Shown: positions 8,485 through 18,432, counted from the stretch's first letter. The stretch is DNA of 64,000 bases from Planctomycetota bacterium (GCA_016872775.1 VGZA01000027.1:1-64000), one strand, 5' to 3'. The notes: generated by a model from the letters alone, not told the origin. Translations and numbers: made by a program.

Positions 8485-9234
8485 TCAAGGGAATTCGACC
8501 CGATCGAGGAACAATCCCTGGGGCGGCGCCGTCTGTCCGGCCGCCCGTCGATCGCGCGCCGCCAGCACCTCGGCCGGCCAGTGTTCCGGTCGACGCCCCC
8601 TGCCCACTTCGACCAGAGTTCCGACAATGTTCCGCACCATGTTGTAAAGAAACCCGTCGGCCGTGATGCCGATCATGACCCGCGACGACGTTTCCATCCA
8701 GCTCCGCTCGACCGACAGTTCGCAGATCGTCCGACGCGTGCATTTGCGTTCCGAACCACTGGTCTGGAAACTCAGAAAATCGTGGGTCCCTATCAGCGAC
8801 AGCGCCGCACGCTGCATCCGCTCCGCGTCGAGCGGCCGCCGCAGATACCAGGCGAACCCGCGGCAGAACACGTCGTGCCGCGGTCCATCCTGAATCACAT
8901 AAATGTAGCGTTTTCTAACCGCATCCCGCGTCGCATGGAAACCGGAGGGCGCGTCGACCAGTTCCAGCACGAATACGTCGTCGGGCAAGTTAGCGTTCAG
9001 AGCCTTCTGAAATTCGTTGACCGGCAGCCGCGTCGCGCAATCAAAACTCACCACCTGCCCGCGCGCGTGGACCCCGGCATCGGTTCTGCCACTGGCGACC
9101 GCCGTCACCCGTTGCCCGGTCACGGCCTGGATCGCATCCTGCATCACCGCCTGCACCGTTCGACAACCTGGCTGCCATTGCCAGCCGAAAAAATCGAGCC
9201 CATCGTAGGCCAGCGTCAATTTGAACGTGCGCAA
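8485..9234 (-). CDS. truA: tRNA pseudouridine(38-40) synthase
   Basis: 249 aa, standard TruA length. It isomerises uridines 38-40 in the anticodon stem of many tRNAs. The catalytic Asp52 lies in SGRTDAGVHARGQV, the family hallmark. YDGLDFFGWQWQ near the N-terminus, the RYIYVI and FLYNMVRNIVGTL segments are also characteristic. It lies 50 bases downstream of asd on the same strand and probably shares its transcript. Confidence 0.95.
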   Translation of the reverse strand: MRTFKLTLAYDGLDFFGWQWQPGCRTVQAVMQDAIQAVTGQRVTAVASGRTDAGVHARGQVVSFDCATRLPVNEFQKALNANLPDDVFVLELVDAPSGFHATRDAVRKRYIYVIQDGPRHDVFCRGFAWYLRRPLDAERMQRAALSLIGTHDFLSFQTSGSERKCTRRTICELSVERSWMETSSRVMIGITADGFLYNMVRNIVGTLVEVGRGRRPEHWPAEVLAARDRRAAGQTAPPQGLFLDRVEFP

Positions 9235-9284
9235 GAATCCGCCCCGCCGCCATGAGTGCCGACATTGTCCGTGCGCCGCGCGCT

Positions 9285-10307
9285 TTACGAGGTTGCAACG
9301 GGCCGTGCCGACTTGATCAGCAGCTCGCCGATCTGCACCGCATTCGTCGCCGCCCCCTTCCGCAGATTATCGCTCACGCACCAGAACGCGATCCCGTTGC
9401 GGCAGGAAAGGTCTTCCCGGATCCGTCCCACGAAGACGTCGTCTTTGCCGCTGCAGATGTTCGGCATTGGATAGAGTCCCGTCGCCAGATCGTCGATGAC
9501 CGTGATCCCGGGAAATCCATCGAACAACCGGCGCACCTCGGGCAAGGAAATGCGACGTTCGGTCTCCACCAGAATGCTCTCGCTGTGGCAATTCGTCACC
9601 GGCACGCGCACACAGGTTGGACAGACCTGGATCGTGTCGTCGCCGAGAATCTTGCGGGTCTCGTAAACCATCTTCATTTCTTCCGACGTATATCCTTCAT
9701 GCTTTGGCGAACCGATCTGCGGGATCAGATTGAAGGCGATCGGGTGCTTGAACGCTTTGTAGCTGTACGCGCTGTTCTCGACCACGGCGCGGGTTCCTTG
9801 CTCGAGGTCTTCCTGACCAGCCACGCCGGCGCCGCTGGTCGCTTGATAGGTGCTCACGACGACGCGACGCACGCGTCCGGCGTCGTGCAGAGGTTTGATT
9901 GCCACCGCCAGTTGCGTCGTACTGCAGTTGGGGCTCGAAATGATCCCCGCGTGATCTTCGATCGCCTGCGGATTCACCTCGGGAATGACCAGCGGCACCT
10001 TCGGGTCCATGCGCCAGTAGCCGCTCTCGTCGACGACGACGGCGCCGCGGGCGACGGCAGCAGGAATGAAGTCGCGCGCCACGTCGTCGGGCGTGCTGGC
10101 GATCACCAATTGCCCGGAGCGAAACGCCTCGGGTCGCAATTCTTCGACCGCGTGTTCCGCACCGCGAAAACGAACGCGACTGCCCGCCGAACGTTTCGAG
10201 GCCAGGAATTTGAACGAACTGCAGGGGAATTCCCGTTCCTCCAGCAGTTGAATTACGATTCGGCCCACTGCGCCTGTCGCGCCCACCACCACCAACTGAT
10301 CCAACAC
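9285..10307 (-). CDS. asd: aspartate-semialdehyde dehydrogenase
   Basis: 340 aa from the chosen start. It reduces aspartyl phosphate to aspartate semialdehyde with NADPH, supplying lysine/diaminopimelate, threonine and methionine. The nucleotide-binding VVGATGAVG is at residues 7-15 and the catalytic Cys128 in SSPNCSTTQL; the later QATSGAG and HPIAFN..PQIG blocks fit. Start: GTG at 10307, because AGGAGG lies nine bases upstream and the protein then begins at the Rossmann strand; the open frame continues to 10397 but that extension has no homology. A likely promoter gap of 190 bases separates it from the TIM-barrel gene upstream. Confidence 0.95.
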   Translation of the reverse strand: MLDQLVVVGATGAVGRIVIQLLEEREFPCSSFKFLASKRSAGSRVRFRGAEHAVEELRPEAFRSGQLVIASTPDDVARDFIPAAVARGAVVVDESGYWRMDPKVPLVIPEVNPQAIEDHAGIISSPNCSTTQLAVAIKPLHDAGRVRRVVVSTYQATSGAGVAGQEDLEQGTRAVVENSAYSYKAFKHPIAFNLIPQIGSPKHEGYTSEEMKMVYETRKILGDDTIQVCPTCVRVPVTNCHSESILVETERRISLPEVRRLFDGFPGITVIDDLATGLYPMPNICSGKDDVFVGRIREDLSCRNGIAFWCVSDNLRKGAATNAVQIGELLIKSARPVATS

Positions 10308-10497
10308 GACTGCCCGCCTCCTCAGAACCATGCGAATATCCAGGCTACCGATCCCGCACATCGTGGCGAATCGGCCTCTCCTGCTTTGTAGGCTCAAGTA
10401 TACGAGTCTCGTTTTTGGGGTACCAGGGTGGCGTGTGCTTCCAGCCCCCGCAGACCCCCACCCGTCGACTGTTGGGCCGTGGAGTACCTCGACTAGC

Positions 10498-11436
10498 CTA
10501 TCCGCGGAGCTTATCCCGGACCCGCTCCAGCAACTTCTTCGTGGCCAGAATTCCTTCCGGTTCGCTCAACTTGCCGCCCTCGTACTCGATGCCGCAGTAA
10601 CCGCGATAGCCCGCGTCGAGAACGATTTTCATCATGCGGACGTAGTCGGTATGCGTTTCGTTTCCCTCCGCGTCAAAATCGTGGCTTTTGGCGCTGACCG
10701 CTTTGGCGAACGGCATCAATTCCGACACACCCTTGTAACGGTCGTATTCCTCGTCTTTCGACACCCGGAAGTTGCCGAAATCGGGCAGGGTGCCGCAATT
10801 CGGCATCCCGACCGCTTTGATCACTCCGGCCAGCCAGGCGCCGTTGGACGACAAACCGCCATGGTTTTCGACGATCACGTTCAGTCCGTGCATTTTTCCG
10901 AATTCCGACAAACGGCGCAGGCCGTCGGCCGCGAGCTTCTGCTGCTCCTCGTAGGTGCCACGCGATCCGGCGTTGACGCGGATCGAATGGCAACCGAGCA
11001 CCTTGGCTGCCTCGACCCACTTGTAATGGTTCTCGACGGCCTTGATGCGCTTTGCCTCGTCGGGGTCGCCCAACTCCCCCTCGCCATCGATCATGATCAA
11101 CAGCGTCTTCACGCCCTGGTCCCCTGCCCTGCTCTTCAATTCCTGCAGGTAGCCGGCATCCTTGGCCTTGTCCTTGAAAAACTGATTCACGTACTCGATG
11201 GCGTCGATGCCGAAGTCCTGTTTGGCCGTTTTGGCGAAGTCGCGATTGTCGAGCTTGCCGCCGAAAATTGTCTTGTGCAGGGACCATTCCGCCAGCGAGA
11301 TCTTGAATGCCGGTTGCTGGTCCGCGGCGGCGGTTCGGGAAGCGGCGACCAGGGCCGCTCCGGCAATCCCCGCCGCTGCGGCCTGAAGAAGGGCTCGACG
11401 CTCGATCATGGAATCTGCATGTTGTTGGAAACTCAC
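10498..11436 (-). CDS. exported sugar-phosphate isomerase/epimerase-like TIM-barrel protein
   Basis: 312 aa. An N-terminal ERRALLQ followed by an Ala/Gly-rich hydrophobic stretch ending SRTAAADQ looks like a Tat-type export signal, although only the two arginines of the motif are present. The body is a xylose-isomerase-like TIM barrel: [43 protein letters not shown] and GIEYEG, giving the Glu/Asp/His metal-site pattern. Planctomycetes have many such exported paralogues, thought to act on sugars; substrate unknown. The GTG at 11436 has GAGGAG six to eight bases upstream. It follows mqnE by 46 bases but has no evident menaquinone role. Confidence 0.8.
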   Translation of the reverse strand: MSFQQHADSMIERRALLQAAAAGIAGAALVAASRTAAADQQPAFKISLAEWSLHKTIFGGKLDNRDFAKTAKQDFGIDAIEYVNQFFKDKAKDAGYLQELKSRAGDQGVKTLLIMIDGEGELGDPDEAKRIKAVENHYKWVEAAKVLGCHSIRVNAGSRGTYEEQQKLAADGLRRLSEFGKMHGLNVIVENHGGLSSNGAWLAGVIKAVGMPNCGTLPDFGNFRVSKDEEYDRYKGVSELMPFAKAVSAKSHDFDAEGNETHTDYVRMMKIVLDAGYRGYCGIEYEGGKLSEPEGILATKKLLERVRDKLRG

Positions 11437-11482
11437 GGAATTCTCTCCTCGATGAAATGGAATAACAGGATCCGCTCTCGGT

Positions 11483-12628
11483 TCAAGCGCCGGTTTGCGC
11501 TGCCAGGATCGGCTCGGTCACTTCCCAGCCCTGCGGAACGCCATCGCCGCGGACGACCCGTCGATAGAGCGTATCCCGTTCGACCGGTTCGCGGCCTGCC
11601 TCGCGGATCAGGCGCTGGATTTCCTCGACCGAGAGCACCTCCGGGGTCGTGGCGCCGGCATCATGGTAGATCAACTCGTGGCGTACGGTGCCGTCCAGAT
11701 CGTCGGCTCCGTAGGCCAGCGCCGCTTGGGCGGTGCCGATGCCCAGCATGATCCAATAGGCCTTGATGTGCGGAAAGTTGTCCAACATCAACCGCGAAAC
11801 GGCCATCGTCCTCAGGTCGACGATCGCCGACGGTTTCTTGATATGTGCCAGGCCGGTGTTGTCGGGATGGAACGCCAACGGAATGAAAACCTGGAAGCCG
11901 CCGGTTTCGTCCTGTAACTCCCGCAGTCGGACCAGATGGTCGACACGGTGAAACTCGTTTTCGATATGCCCGTACAACATCGTGGCGTTCGTTTTCAATC
12001 CCATCTGGTGGGCCGTGCGGTGCACGTCGACCCATTTCGACGCGTCCGCTTTGTGCTCGCAGATCTGTCCGCGAACCTCGGGGTGAAAGATTTCCGCCCC
12101 TCCGCCCGGCATGCTGCCCAGCCCGGCATCGACCATATCCTGGATGATTGCGCGGATCGATTTTTGCGCCAGGAACTCAAACCAGTTAATCTCGACCGCC
12201 GTCCACGCTTTGAGATGCAGTCGCGGGTAGGCTTGATGCAGGATCCGGATCAGGTGAACGTACCAGTCGTATTTTTTCTGGTGGTGCAGCCCGCCGACGA
12301 TATGCATTTCCGTGCATCCTGAATCGACGGCTTCCTGGCCGCGTTGCAGGATCTGTTCGTCACTCATCACGTACGCCTTGGCGTCGCGCAAGTCGGAACG
12401 GAACGCGCAGAAGGAGCAGCGGTAGACGCAAACGTTGGTGGGATTGAGATGCGTATTGATGTTGTAGAAGGCGAGGTTGCCGTTCTTACGTTCGCGGACC
12501 AGATTTGCCAAAGCGCCGATTTCGTTCAGCGGCGTGGAGGGCTGATACAGGAACAGCCCGTCGTCGAACGATAGCCGTTCACCGTCCTCGACTTTCTTGC
12601 GAATGGTTTCCAGCCGGCCATGATTCAT
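11483..12628 (-). CDS. mqnE: aminofutalosine synthase (radical SAM)
   Basis: 381 aa. MqnE joins SAM-derived adenosyl radical and 3-[(1-carboxyvinyl)oxy]benzoate to form aminofutalosine in the futalosine route to menaquinone. The CVYRCSFC motif gives cluster cysteines 67, 71 and 74; [10 protein letters not shown] before it, [26 protein letters not shown] and ATMLYGHIE are typical of the MqnE/MqnC pair. I choose MqnE over MqnC by overall pattern; the distinction is not absolute by eye. Start: ATG at 12628 with AGGGAG six bases upstream. Last gene of the ubiE-ubiX-mqnP-mqnE run, 44 bases after the prenyltransferase stop. Confidence 0.85.
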   Translation of the reverse strand: MNHGRLETIRKKVEDGERLSFDDGLFLYQPSTPLNEIGALANLVRERKNGNLAFYNINTHLNPTNVCVYRCSFCAFRSDLRDAKAYVMSDEQILQRGQEAVDSGCTEMHIVGGLHHQKKYDWYVHLIRILHQAYPRLHLKAWTAVEINWFEFLAQKSIRAIIQDMVDAGLGSMPGGGAEIFHPEVRGQICEHKADASKWVDVHRTAHQMGLKTNATMLYGHIENEFHRVDHLVRLRELQDETGGFQVFIPLAFHPDNTGLAHIKKPSAIVDLRTMAVSRLMLDNFPHIKAYWIMLGIGTAQAALAYGADDLDGTVRHELIYHDAGATTPEVLSVEEIQRLIREAGREPVERDTLYRRVVRGDGVPQGWEVTEPILAAQTGA

Positions 12629-12672
12629 CGTGCATTCTCCCTGCGGGGTATCCGCCCACTCCACCAACGCGA

Positions 12673-13614
12673 TCAGGTCAACAGATCCAAGGTTCCCACC
12701 ACGAACAGCCCCAGACTGACCACCGCATTCACGTGAAAGAAAGCGACATTCACGCGCGACAGATCGTCAGGACGGACCAGTCGATGTTCGTAGATCAACA
12801 GGCCCGCAACCGCTGCGATTCCACCGCCGTAGGGCCAGGATAGCCGCAACTGGGGCGCAGCCCAAGGGAGTACGGCCAGAACCAGGACTGTCAAGGCGTG
12901 CAGCACCGCCGCCAGCCGCAGCGCACCGGGCACTCCCAGCCAGGCGGGAATGCTCTTGAGCCGTTTCTGGCGATCGAATTCCGCGTCCTGGCAGGCATAG
13001 ATCACGTCAAATCCGCTCACCCAGAACAAGACTGCCAGTCCCAGTCCGACCGCGGGCGTCAGGTCACTCAGGTCGTTTTCGAGGAACTGGCCCCGCAGCG
13101 CAATCCAGGTGCAGACAGGCGCCAGCATCAGGGACGCGCCAAGCCAGAAATGAGCGGCCTCGGTGAATCGCTTGGTAAAACTGTAGAGCAGGAGGAACGC
13201 CAGCACCGGCAGCGCCAGCAGCAGCGGCAGGCGATTCGGCAGAAACAGCAGGGTGCCGGCGATAAACACCGCCGCCGCGAGCAGCGTGAAGGCGACCACG
13301 CTGCCCACGGAAAGCTGACCGGCGGGCAGATGGCGGTTACTGGTGCGGGGATTCTCGGCGTCAATCCGGCGGTCGACCAATCGATTGAATGCCATGGCCG
13401 CACTGCGCGCCCCGACCATACATACCAGGATGCCCAGCAGATGCCGCCAAAGGAACGGCGCAGGTCCGCTCGAACGGGTCGGCGCCGTCCAGGCCATCAC
13501 CGCCGCGAGCATCGAGAACGGCAAGGCGAAGAGGGTGTGGCTGAAGCGGATCATCTGGAGCAGCTGCACGATTCGCGCGCCGCATCGCTGCAGACCCCAC
13601 GGAACACCGTTCAT
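12673..13614 (-). CDS. mqnP: UbiA-type polyprenyltransferase of menaquinone synthesis
   Basis: 313 aa, about eight to nine membrane helices. It attaches the isoprenoid chain to the aromatic ring. Both Asp-rich motifs of the UbiA superfamily are present: N77-xxx-D81-xxx-D85 in AFNRLVDRRIDAENPRT and a second DxxxD in YACQDAEFDRQ. The genomic place, between ubiX and mqnE, points to the futalosine-pathway enzyme (MqnP) rather than a haem or chlorophyll prenyltransferase. Its ATG overlaps the ubiX stop by four bases (ATGA), so translation is coupled. Confidence 0.85.
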   Translation of the reverse strand: MNGVPWGLQRCGARIVQLLQMIRFSHTLFALPFSMLAAVMAWTAPTRSSGPAPFLWRHLLGILVCMVGARSAAMAFNRLVDRRIDAENPRTSNRHLPAGQLSVGSVVAFTLLAAAVFIAGTLLFLPNRLPLLLALPVLAFLLLYSFTKRFTEAAHFWLGASLMLAPVCTWIALRGQFLENDLSDLTPAVGLGLAVLFWVSGFDVIYACQDAEFDRQKRLKSIPAWLGVPGALRLAAVLHALTVLVLAVLPWAAPQLRLSWPYGGGIAAVAGLLIYEHRLVRPDDLSRVNVAFFHVNAVVSLGLFVVGTLDLLT

Positions 13615-14228
13615 GATGCGCTTTCCTCCCCCCAGCGGCGAATCAATGAACAGCGAATCGCGAGCTGATCAAGAATCCGCGCCACCACGAAATCGACCAG
13701 GTCCTCGACCCTCCGAACGCCGTGGTACCAGCCGGGCGCGGCGGGCAGGATGGTGGCGCCCGCCAGGTGCGCGGATCGCAGATTCTCAATCTGCGGCAGT
13801 GACAAGGGCGTTTCGCGGGGGACGAGGATCAATCGGCGCCGCTCCTTCAAATGCACGTCCGCCGCCCGCTGGATCAGGTTCGCGCTGCCACCATGCGCTA
13901 CACCGCTGAGCGTGCTTCCGGAACACGGGCAAATGACCATCCCCGACGTGAGAAACGACCCGCTGGCAATCGGAGCCATGAAATCCTGATGGTGGTGGTA
14001 GATCAATCGGCCGAGCCCCCCCTGCCCTGCCCCGTCCGGCAATAACTGCTCCGGTCGAAAATTGTCCAGGTCGACGTCGACCGCCAACTCCTCGCGCAAG
14101 ACGGTCCGCCCGGATGGACTGATCGTGAGATGCACCTCAGTCCCATTCGCCAGCAGCAGTTCCAGCAACCGACGCGCGTAGGCGGCACCGCTCGCGCCGG
14201 TAATTGCCAGGACAATCGGGTGGCTCAT
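13611..14228 (-). CDS. ubiX: UbiX-type flavin prenyltransferase
   Basis: 205 aa, typical UbiX length. It makes prenylated FMN, the cofactor of UbiD-type decarboxylases; in the futalosine pathway a UbiD homologue (MqnL) decarboxylates the naphthoate ring. Signatures: AITGASGAAYARRLLELL at the N-terminus, GSFLTSGMVICPCSGSTLSGVAHG in mid-protein (positions about 105-128), and RRLILVPRETPLS with the flavin-site residues. No ubiD gene is in the window. Start and stop both overlap neighbours by four bases. Confidence 0.93.
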   Translation of the reverse strand: MSHPIVLAITGASGAAYARRLLELLLANGTEVHLTISPSGRTVLREELAVDVDLDNFRPEQLLPDGAGQGGLGRLIYHHHQDFMAPIASGSFLTSGMVICPCSGSTLSGVAHGGSANLIQRAADVHLKERRRLILVPRETPLSLPQIENLRSAHLAGATILPAAPGWYHGVRRVEDLVDFVVARILDQLAIRCSLIRRWGEESAS

Positions 14229-14953
14229 TTGGTCCCCACATACAACGTGGCGACGCCGAGCGTCAGCGGATAATAGCGCACTTGCGACATCCCCGCCGCC
14301 CGCATGCGCTGGGCAAGTTCCTCGCCGGCTGGAAACTCGCCGACACTGGCCGGCAGGTATTCGTAAGCCGAGGCGTTATTCCGCGCCAGCCATTGTCCGA
14401 TCCGCGGCAAACAATGCCGAAAATAGAGCCCGTATACCCAGCGGAACGGCTGCCAGCGCGGCATCGAAAACTCGAGGACGGCGATTCGTCCCTCGGGGCG
14501 GCAAACCCGCGTCATCTCTCGCAGGCCTCGATCGGTATCCGCCACGTTGCGAAGCCCGAACGCCACGCTGACAATCTGAAAATGATTGTCGGGGAACGGC
14601 AATTGCTGTGCGTCGGCTTCCACAAAGCGCAGGCCATCGCCAATCCGCCTGAAGACCTGTTTGCGCCGCGCCAGTTCGAGCATCTCCGGGCAAAAGTCCG
14701 ATCCGACGACCGGGCAGGTTCCGCCTGCGGCCCGATAATAGGCGATCGCCAGGTCCCCCGTGCCGGTGCAGATATCGAGAATCGGCTCCCCGGGCCGCGG
14801 CGGCACGATCCGCGTCGCGCGCCATCGCCAATAGCGATCGGTCTGCATCGACAGCAGGTGGTTCATGCGGTCGTAATTCGGCGCAATCTCTCCGAACATC
14901 TGCCGCACGCGCCGATCCGACTTGTCGACAACTACCGTCATGCCATCTCCCAT
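14225..14953 (-). CDS. ubiE: demethylmenaquinone/ubiquinone C-methyltransferase
   Basis: 242 aa from the ATG at 14953. It performs the final SAM-dependent methylation of menaquinone. Family motifs: VRQMFGEIAPNYDRMNHLLS near the N-terminus, then DICTGTGDLAI (SAM motif I), GSDFCPEMLELAR, DAQQLPFPDNHF, VAFGLRNVADTDRGLREM and RPEGRIAVLEFS. Two starts are possible: 14953 with GGAG seven bases upstream, or 14941 (ATGACG) with GGGAG about five bases upstream. First gene of the menaquinone operon; its stop overlaps the ubiX ATG. The promoter probably lies in the 200-base gap shared with the divergent MFS gene. Confidence 0.93.
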   Translation of the reverse strand: MGDGMTVVVDKSDRRVRQMFGEIAPNYDRMNHLLSMQTDRYWRWRATRIVPPRPGEPILDICTGTGDLAIAYYRAAGGTCPVVGSDFCPEMLELARRKQVFRRIGDGLRFVEADAQQLPFPDNHFQIVSVAFGLRNVADTDRGLREMTRVCRPEGRIAVLEFSMPRWQPFRWVYGLYFRHCLPRIGQWLARNNASAYEYLPASVGEFPAGEELAQRMRAAGMSQVRYYPLTLGVATLYVGTK

Positions 14954-15161
14954 TCCAACTCCGCTTCGGCATCGCCGTTCCGACGGCTGGAATGCCACCA
15001 GCACCCCGGTCCTGTATTAAACCACCGCAGGGACTAGAATACATTAACCGTGCCCGGTTGTTGAGGCCGCCCCCGAAACGATCGGCCCCGCGCATCCCCC
15101 CGGCGGCACCCTATGCGATTGCCCCTCCCCCTGCCCTTTCACTCCTCCATCCTGTTCCAAC

Positions 15162-16514
15162 GTGTCGCCTACCCCACTGCATTTCGAGCGTCACCATCTC
15201 CGACGAGATTTGCTGGCCAGCATTATTGATGGTGGCCTGTTCAGCTTGATGGTCGGATTGGGGGAGACCTATCTACCGGCGTTCATCCTGGCGCTGGACG
15301 AAAGGGATGAGATCGCGGCGGGACTGGTCACTGCCGTACCGATGGTGACCGGCGCCTTGCTGCAACTGCTGACGCCGTGGCTGGTGCGGCGCATCGGTTC
15401 CCACAAACGGTATGTCGTGGCGAGCGCGGCGACGCAGGCTGCCAGCTTGATGCTGTTGCCGATCGCCGCCTGGTGGGGCGCCGATGCCTCCTGGCTGGTC
15501 TTCCTGGCGGCTTCGATTTACTGGGGCGCGGGACTGGGAACCTCCGCGGCCTGGAACACCTGGATCGAGGGGATGGTGCCGCGTCGGGTCCGCACCCGGT
15601 TTTTCGCCCGGCGGGTGCGCGTCAGCCAGTCGTGTGTGCTGCTCGGATTCCTGGCTGGCGGATTTTCGTTGCAGTATGCCCGGCACACTCCCTGGGCGAT
15701 GGCGGCATTTTCCGCGGTATTCGTGGTCGCGGCGACATGCCGCTTCGCATCGGCCTATTTTCTCACCCTGCAGACCGAACCGCGCCATGCCCGGGTCCGC
15801 GAGCGCTACGTCACGATCCGAGAACTGTCGAGCGGTCGGAAGGGGGAATCGAGTGCCCGGCTGCTGGGCTATCTTTTTGTCGTTCAGGCCGTGGTCTATT
15901 TTTCCGGGCCGTACTTCGCACCGTTCATGCTCAAGCAGTTGGAGATGGACTATCAGATTTACGCGGTGTTGAGCGGCGTGACGTTTCTCGGCAAAGTGCT
16001 CGCGCTTCCGGTCTGGGGGCGCGTCGCGCATTACGCCGGTCCGCGCCGACTGCTCTGGATCGGCGGTCTGGGCATCATCCCGATCTCGGGACTCTGGTGC
16101 ATCTCGCGTAACCTCGGATTCCTCGCCGGCTTGCAGTTCACCGGCGGCGTGGCCTGGGCCGCCTACGAGTTGGCGATGTTCTTGATGTTCTTCGAGACGA
16201 TCCCCCGCGAGGAACGCACCAGCGTCCTGACCGTCTACAACCTGGGAAATGCGCTGGCTCAGGTGTCCGGTGCGTTCGTCGGCGCCCTGTTTCTAGTCTG
16301 GCAGCGCCGCACGCCGGAATCGTATCTCTGGCTGTTTTTCCTCTCCTCGGTCGGTCGTGCCGCCGCGCTCTGGTTTCTAGCCCAGATTCCGCCGGTCGCT
16401 ATTTCGGTTCACGCCCGCACGCCGGTCATTAATCCAATGTCGGTCGCCAGCGGCGACGAAGGCACCATCGATCAGCCGATCCTGCCGAGCATGGACGGGG
16501 ACGACCGCGATTGA
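15162..16514 (+). CDS. MFS-type transporter
   Basis: 450 aa from a GTG start, with 11-12 predicted membrane helices, a central cytoplasmic loop at about 195-235 and a hydrophilic tail from 425. The pattern is of the major facilitator superfamily: RRIGSHKRYVV between helices 2 and 3 fits motif A loosely, and WGRVAHYAGPRRLLW marks the second half. It resembles unassigned planctomycete MFS proteins; the transported compound cannot be deduced. It ends one base before the convergent ftsY stop, so there is no room for a terminator. Confidence 0.8.
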   Translation: MSPTPLHFERHHLRRDLLASIIDGGLFSLMVGLGETYLPAFILALDERDEIAAGLVTAVPMVTGALLQLLTPWLVRRIGSHKRYVVASAATQAASLMLLPIAAWWGADASWLVFLAASIYWGAGLGTSAAWNTWIEGMVPRRVRTRFFARRVRVSQSCVLLGFLAGGFSLQYARHTPWAMAAFSAVFVVAATCRFASAYFLTLQTEPRHARVRERYVTIRELSSGRKGESSARLLGYLFVVQAVVYFSGPYFAPFMLKQLEMDYQIYAVLSGVTFLGKVLALPVWGRVAHYAGPRRLLWIGGLGIIPISGLWCISRNLGFLAGLQFTGGVAWAAYELAMFLMFFETIPREERTSVLTVYNLGNALAQVSGAFVGALFLVWQRRTPESYLWLFFLSSVGRAAALWFLAQIPPVAISVHARTPVINPMSVASGDEGTIDQPILPSMDGDDRD

Positions 16515-16515
16515 A

Positions 16516-17448
16516 TCAACGCCCGCCGTCCTCGACGTCGGCGAACATCGCCTGGACGAACTGTTCCGCGTTGAACGGCAGCATGTCGTCCATTCCCTCG
16601 CCGACGCCGATATACTTCACGGGGATCTTGAACTGCTGCTGGATCGGGATGATCACGCCTCCCTTGGCGGTGCCGTCGAGTTTGGTGAGCACGATCCCGG
16701 TGCAGCCGGCCGCCTCGTGAAATCCTCGGGCCTGGCTGATCCCGTTCTGTCCGGCGGTGGCGTCCAATACAAGCAGCACCTCGTGGGGCGCGTCGGGCAG
16801 CACTTTGCCGAGTACACGGCGGATTTTGGTCAACTGCTGCATCAGGTTGGTCTGCGTCTGCAATCGGCCTGCGGTATCGATGATGCAGATATCGGCCGAC
16901 GACTCCACCGCCCGGGAGACGGCTCGATGAGCCACGCTGGCCGGGTCGGCCCCTGACTCGCCTTGGACGATTTCGGCGCCGCTGCGCTGCGACCAGATCG
17001 TCAATTGTTCAACGGCGGCGGCGCGAAACGTATCGCCGGCCCCCAGCACGACCCGCTTTCCATCATTGCGAAAGCGCTGCGCGAGTTTCGCGATCGAGGT
17101 CGTCTTCCCCGATCCGTTCACGCCGACCACCATGATGACGGTGGGACCGCTGGACGCCGCGCTCAATCCGCCTCCACCCTGGGTCATCAACTGCAGCAGT
17201 TTTTGCCGTACCACTTCGATCACGTCGTGCATCTGCAGGCGGCGAGCCCGCGACTCGGAGTGAATTTCGTCCCGGATCTCGCCGGCCGGACCGACACCCA
17301 TGTCGGTCTTCACCAGGATCGCGAACAGGTCACGCAGGAATTCCTCGTCGACCAGGCGACCTTCCTGCTTGAACAGGTCGCGGATATCCGTGCGCAGGAC
17401 CTGCGAGGTCTTCTTCAGTCCGGCCTTGATCAGTTCAAACAGTCCCAT
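16516..17448 (-). CDS. ftsY: signal recognition particle receptor FtsY
   Basis: 310 aa, NG domains only; the acidic A domain of E. coli FtsY is missing, as in many bacteria. The SRP receptor GTPase brings ribosome-nascent chains to the membrane translocon. G motifs: GVNGSGKTT (109-117), DTFRAAAVEQL, DTAGRLQTQTNLM, LTKLDGTAKGG, and the closing KYIGVGEGMDDMLPFNAEQF specific to FtsY. The N-terminal helix MGLFELIKAGLKKT is amphipathic and could give the membrane contact. It starts two bases after the nusB stop. Confidence 0.96.
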   Translation of the reverse strand: MGLFELIKAGLKKTSQVLRTDIRDLFKQEGRLVDEEFLRDLFAILVKTDMGVGPAGEIRDEIHSESRARRLQMHDVIEVVRQKLLQLMTQGGGGLSAASSGPTVIMVVGVNGSGKTTSIAKLAQRFRNDGKRVVLGAGDTFRAAAVEQLTIWSQRSGAEIVQGESGADPASVAHRAVSRAVESSADICIIDTAGRLQTQTNLMQQLTKIRRVLGKVLPDAPHEVLLVLDATAGQNGISQARGFHEAAGCTGIVLTKLDGTAKGGVIIPIQQQFKIPVKYIGVGEGMDDMLPFNAEQFVQAMFADVEDGGR

Positions 17449-17450
17449 GA

Positions 17451-17870
17451 TTACTCCGCGTCCGAATCGCGCCGCTCCTGCGAGAACTTGTCGAGAATTC
17501 CGTTGACGAATTGGGCCGACTGCCGCGTACCGAAGCGCCGTGCCAGTTCGACCGCCTCGTTGATCGCGACGCGTCGCGGCGTGTCGGTGAACAGGATTTC
17601 GAACGCGCCAAGCCGCAGAACGTTGCGATCGGTGACGGCCATCCGTTCCAGGCTCCAGTTCTCCGCCTTTTCGGTAAGCATCTGGTCGAGTTCCCGGCGG
17701 TTGCGTCGCGTTCCCGACAACAGCGAGCGAGCGAATTCGATCAGATTCGGGTCCTGGTTCAGGCGCCGGCAGAGGAATTCGTCGGAGGTCGCCAGGTTGC
17801 GCGAGGGATTCATGTCGTCCTCGTAGAGGACTTGCAGCACGACCTCCCGCGCTCGACTTCGTCTTGACAT
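17451..17870 (-). CDS. nusB: transcription antitermination factor NusB
   Basis: 139 aa, normal length. NusB with NusE binds boxA RNA and forms the rRNA antitermination complex. The basic N-terminus [16 protein letters not shown], the [15 protein letters not shown] segment and [15 protein letters not shown]...FVNGILDK at the end are typical. Start: ATG at 17870; the frame runs open further upstream through ribH but without homology. It sits 68 bases after ribH, the usual ribH-nusB arrangement, and just before ftsY. Confidence 0.95.
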   Translation of the reverse strand: MSRRSRAREVVLQVLYEDDMNPSRNLATSDEFLCRRLNQDPNLIEFARSLLSGTRRNRRELDQMLTEKAENWSLERMAVTDRNVLRLGAFEILFTDTPRRVAINEAVELARRFGTRQSAQFVNGILDKFSQERRDSDAE

Positions 17871-17938
17871 CGATCGAATCCTGTACTCCGGAACCGATCG
17901 CCCTGGCGTCCGGCTCTTGGAACTTTCCGCAAAATCCG

Positions 17939-18406
17939 CTACGGCAACTGCTGCCAGAGATCGGCCATCTCCAACGCCGCCAGGGCCGTTTCCACTCCCT
18001 TGTTTCCGGCGTTGCCTCCGGCGCGATGGATCGCCTGCTCCAGCGAATTGCAGGTCAATACGCCGAACAGTACCGGCAGGCCGGCATCGAGTGCGATCTG
18101 GCCGAGACTCAGGCTCACCTGCCGATTGATATGCTCGTCGTGGCTTGTCTCGCCGCGGATCACGGCACCCAGGCAGAGCACGGCGGCGTAATCGCGAGTG
18201 GAGACCATCCGCTGAGCGGTCACCGGCAGTTCCCAGGCGCCGGGCACGCGCACCACGTCGATCTGCTCGGTCGGCACCCCGGCCGACTGCAGCGTGCTCA
18301 GCGCGCCCGCCAGCAGCTTCTCGGTAATCGACTCGTTGTAACGGGCCACGACGATGGCAAATCGTCCGCAAGCACGATCGGTGCGCCCCGCAAATTCCCT
18401 GGCCAT
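17939..18406 (-). CDS. ribH: 6,7-dimethyl-8-ribityllumazine synthase
   Basis: 155 aa. It condenses 5-amino-6-ribitylamino-uracil with dihydroxybutanone phosphate to form lumazine, the penultimate step of riboflavin synthesis; the enzyme forms 60-mer or pentamer shells. Signatures: [38 protein letters not shown] with the catalytic His, [15 protein letters not shown] and [10 protein letters not shown]. The ATG at 18406 follows an AGAGGAG seven bases away, just after the rho stop. No FMN riboswitch is visible upstream, in line with its place inside an operon. Confidence 0.96.
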   Translation of the reverse strand: MAREFAGRTDRACGRFAIVVARYNESITEKLLAGALSTLQSAGVPTEQIDVVRVPGAWELPVTAQRMVSTRDYAAVLCLGAVIRGETSHDEHINRQVSLSLGQIALDAGLPVLFGVLTCNSLEQAIHRAGGNAGNKGVETALAALEMADLWQQLP

Positions 18407-18432
18407 GGTCGCTCCTCTTCTTCCGCGGGCGG

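Noticed and set aside
7507-9255. 582-codon open frame on plus
   Set aside because: It lies antisense to the GT4 glycosyltransferase and truA, has Arg/His/Gln-rich composition and no domain. The minus genes have clear motifs. The same applies to frames at 9252-10391 (antisense to asd), 10330-11751 and 6171-7067 (antisense to the kinase).
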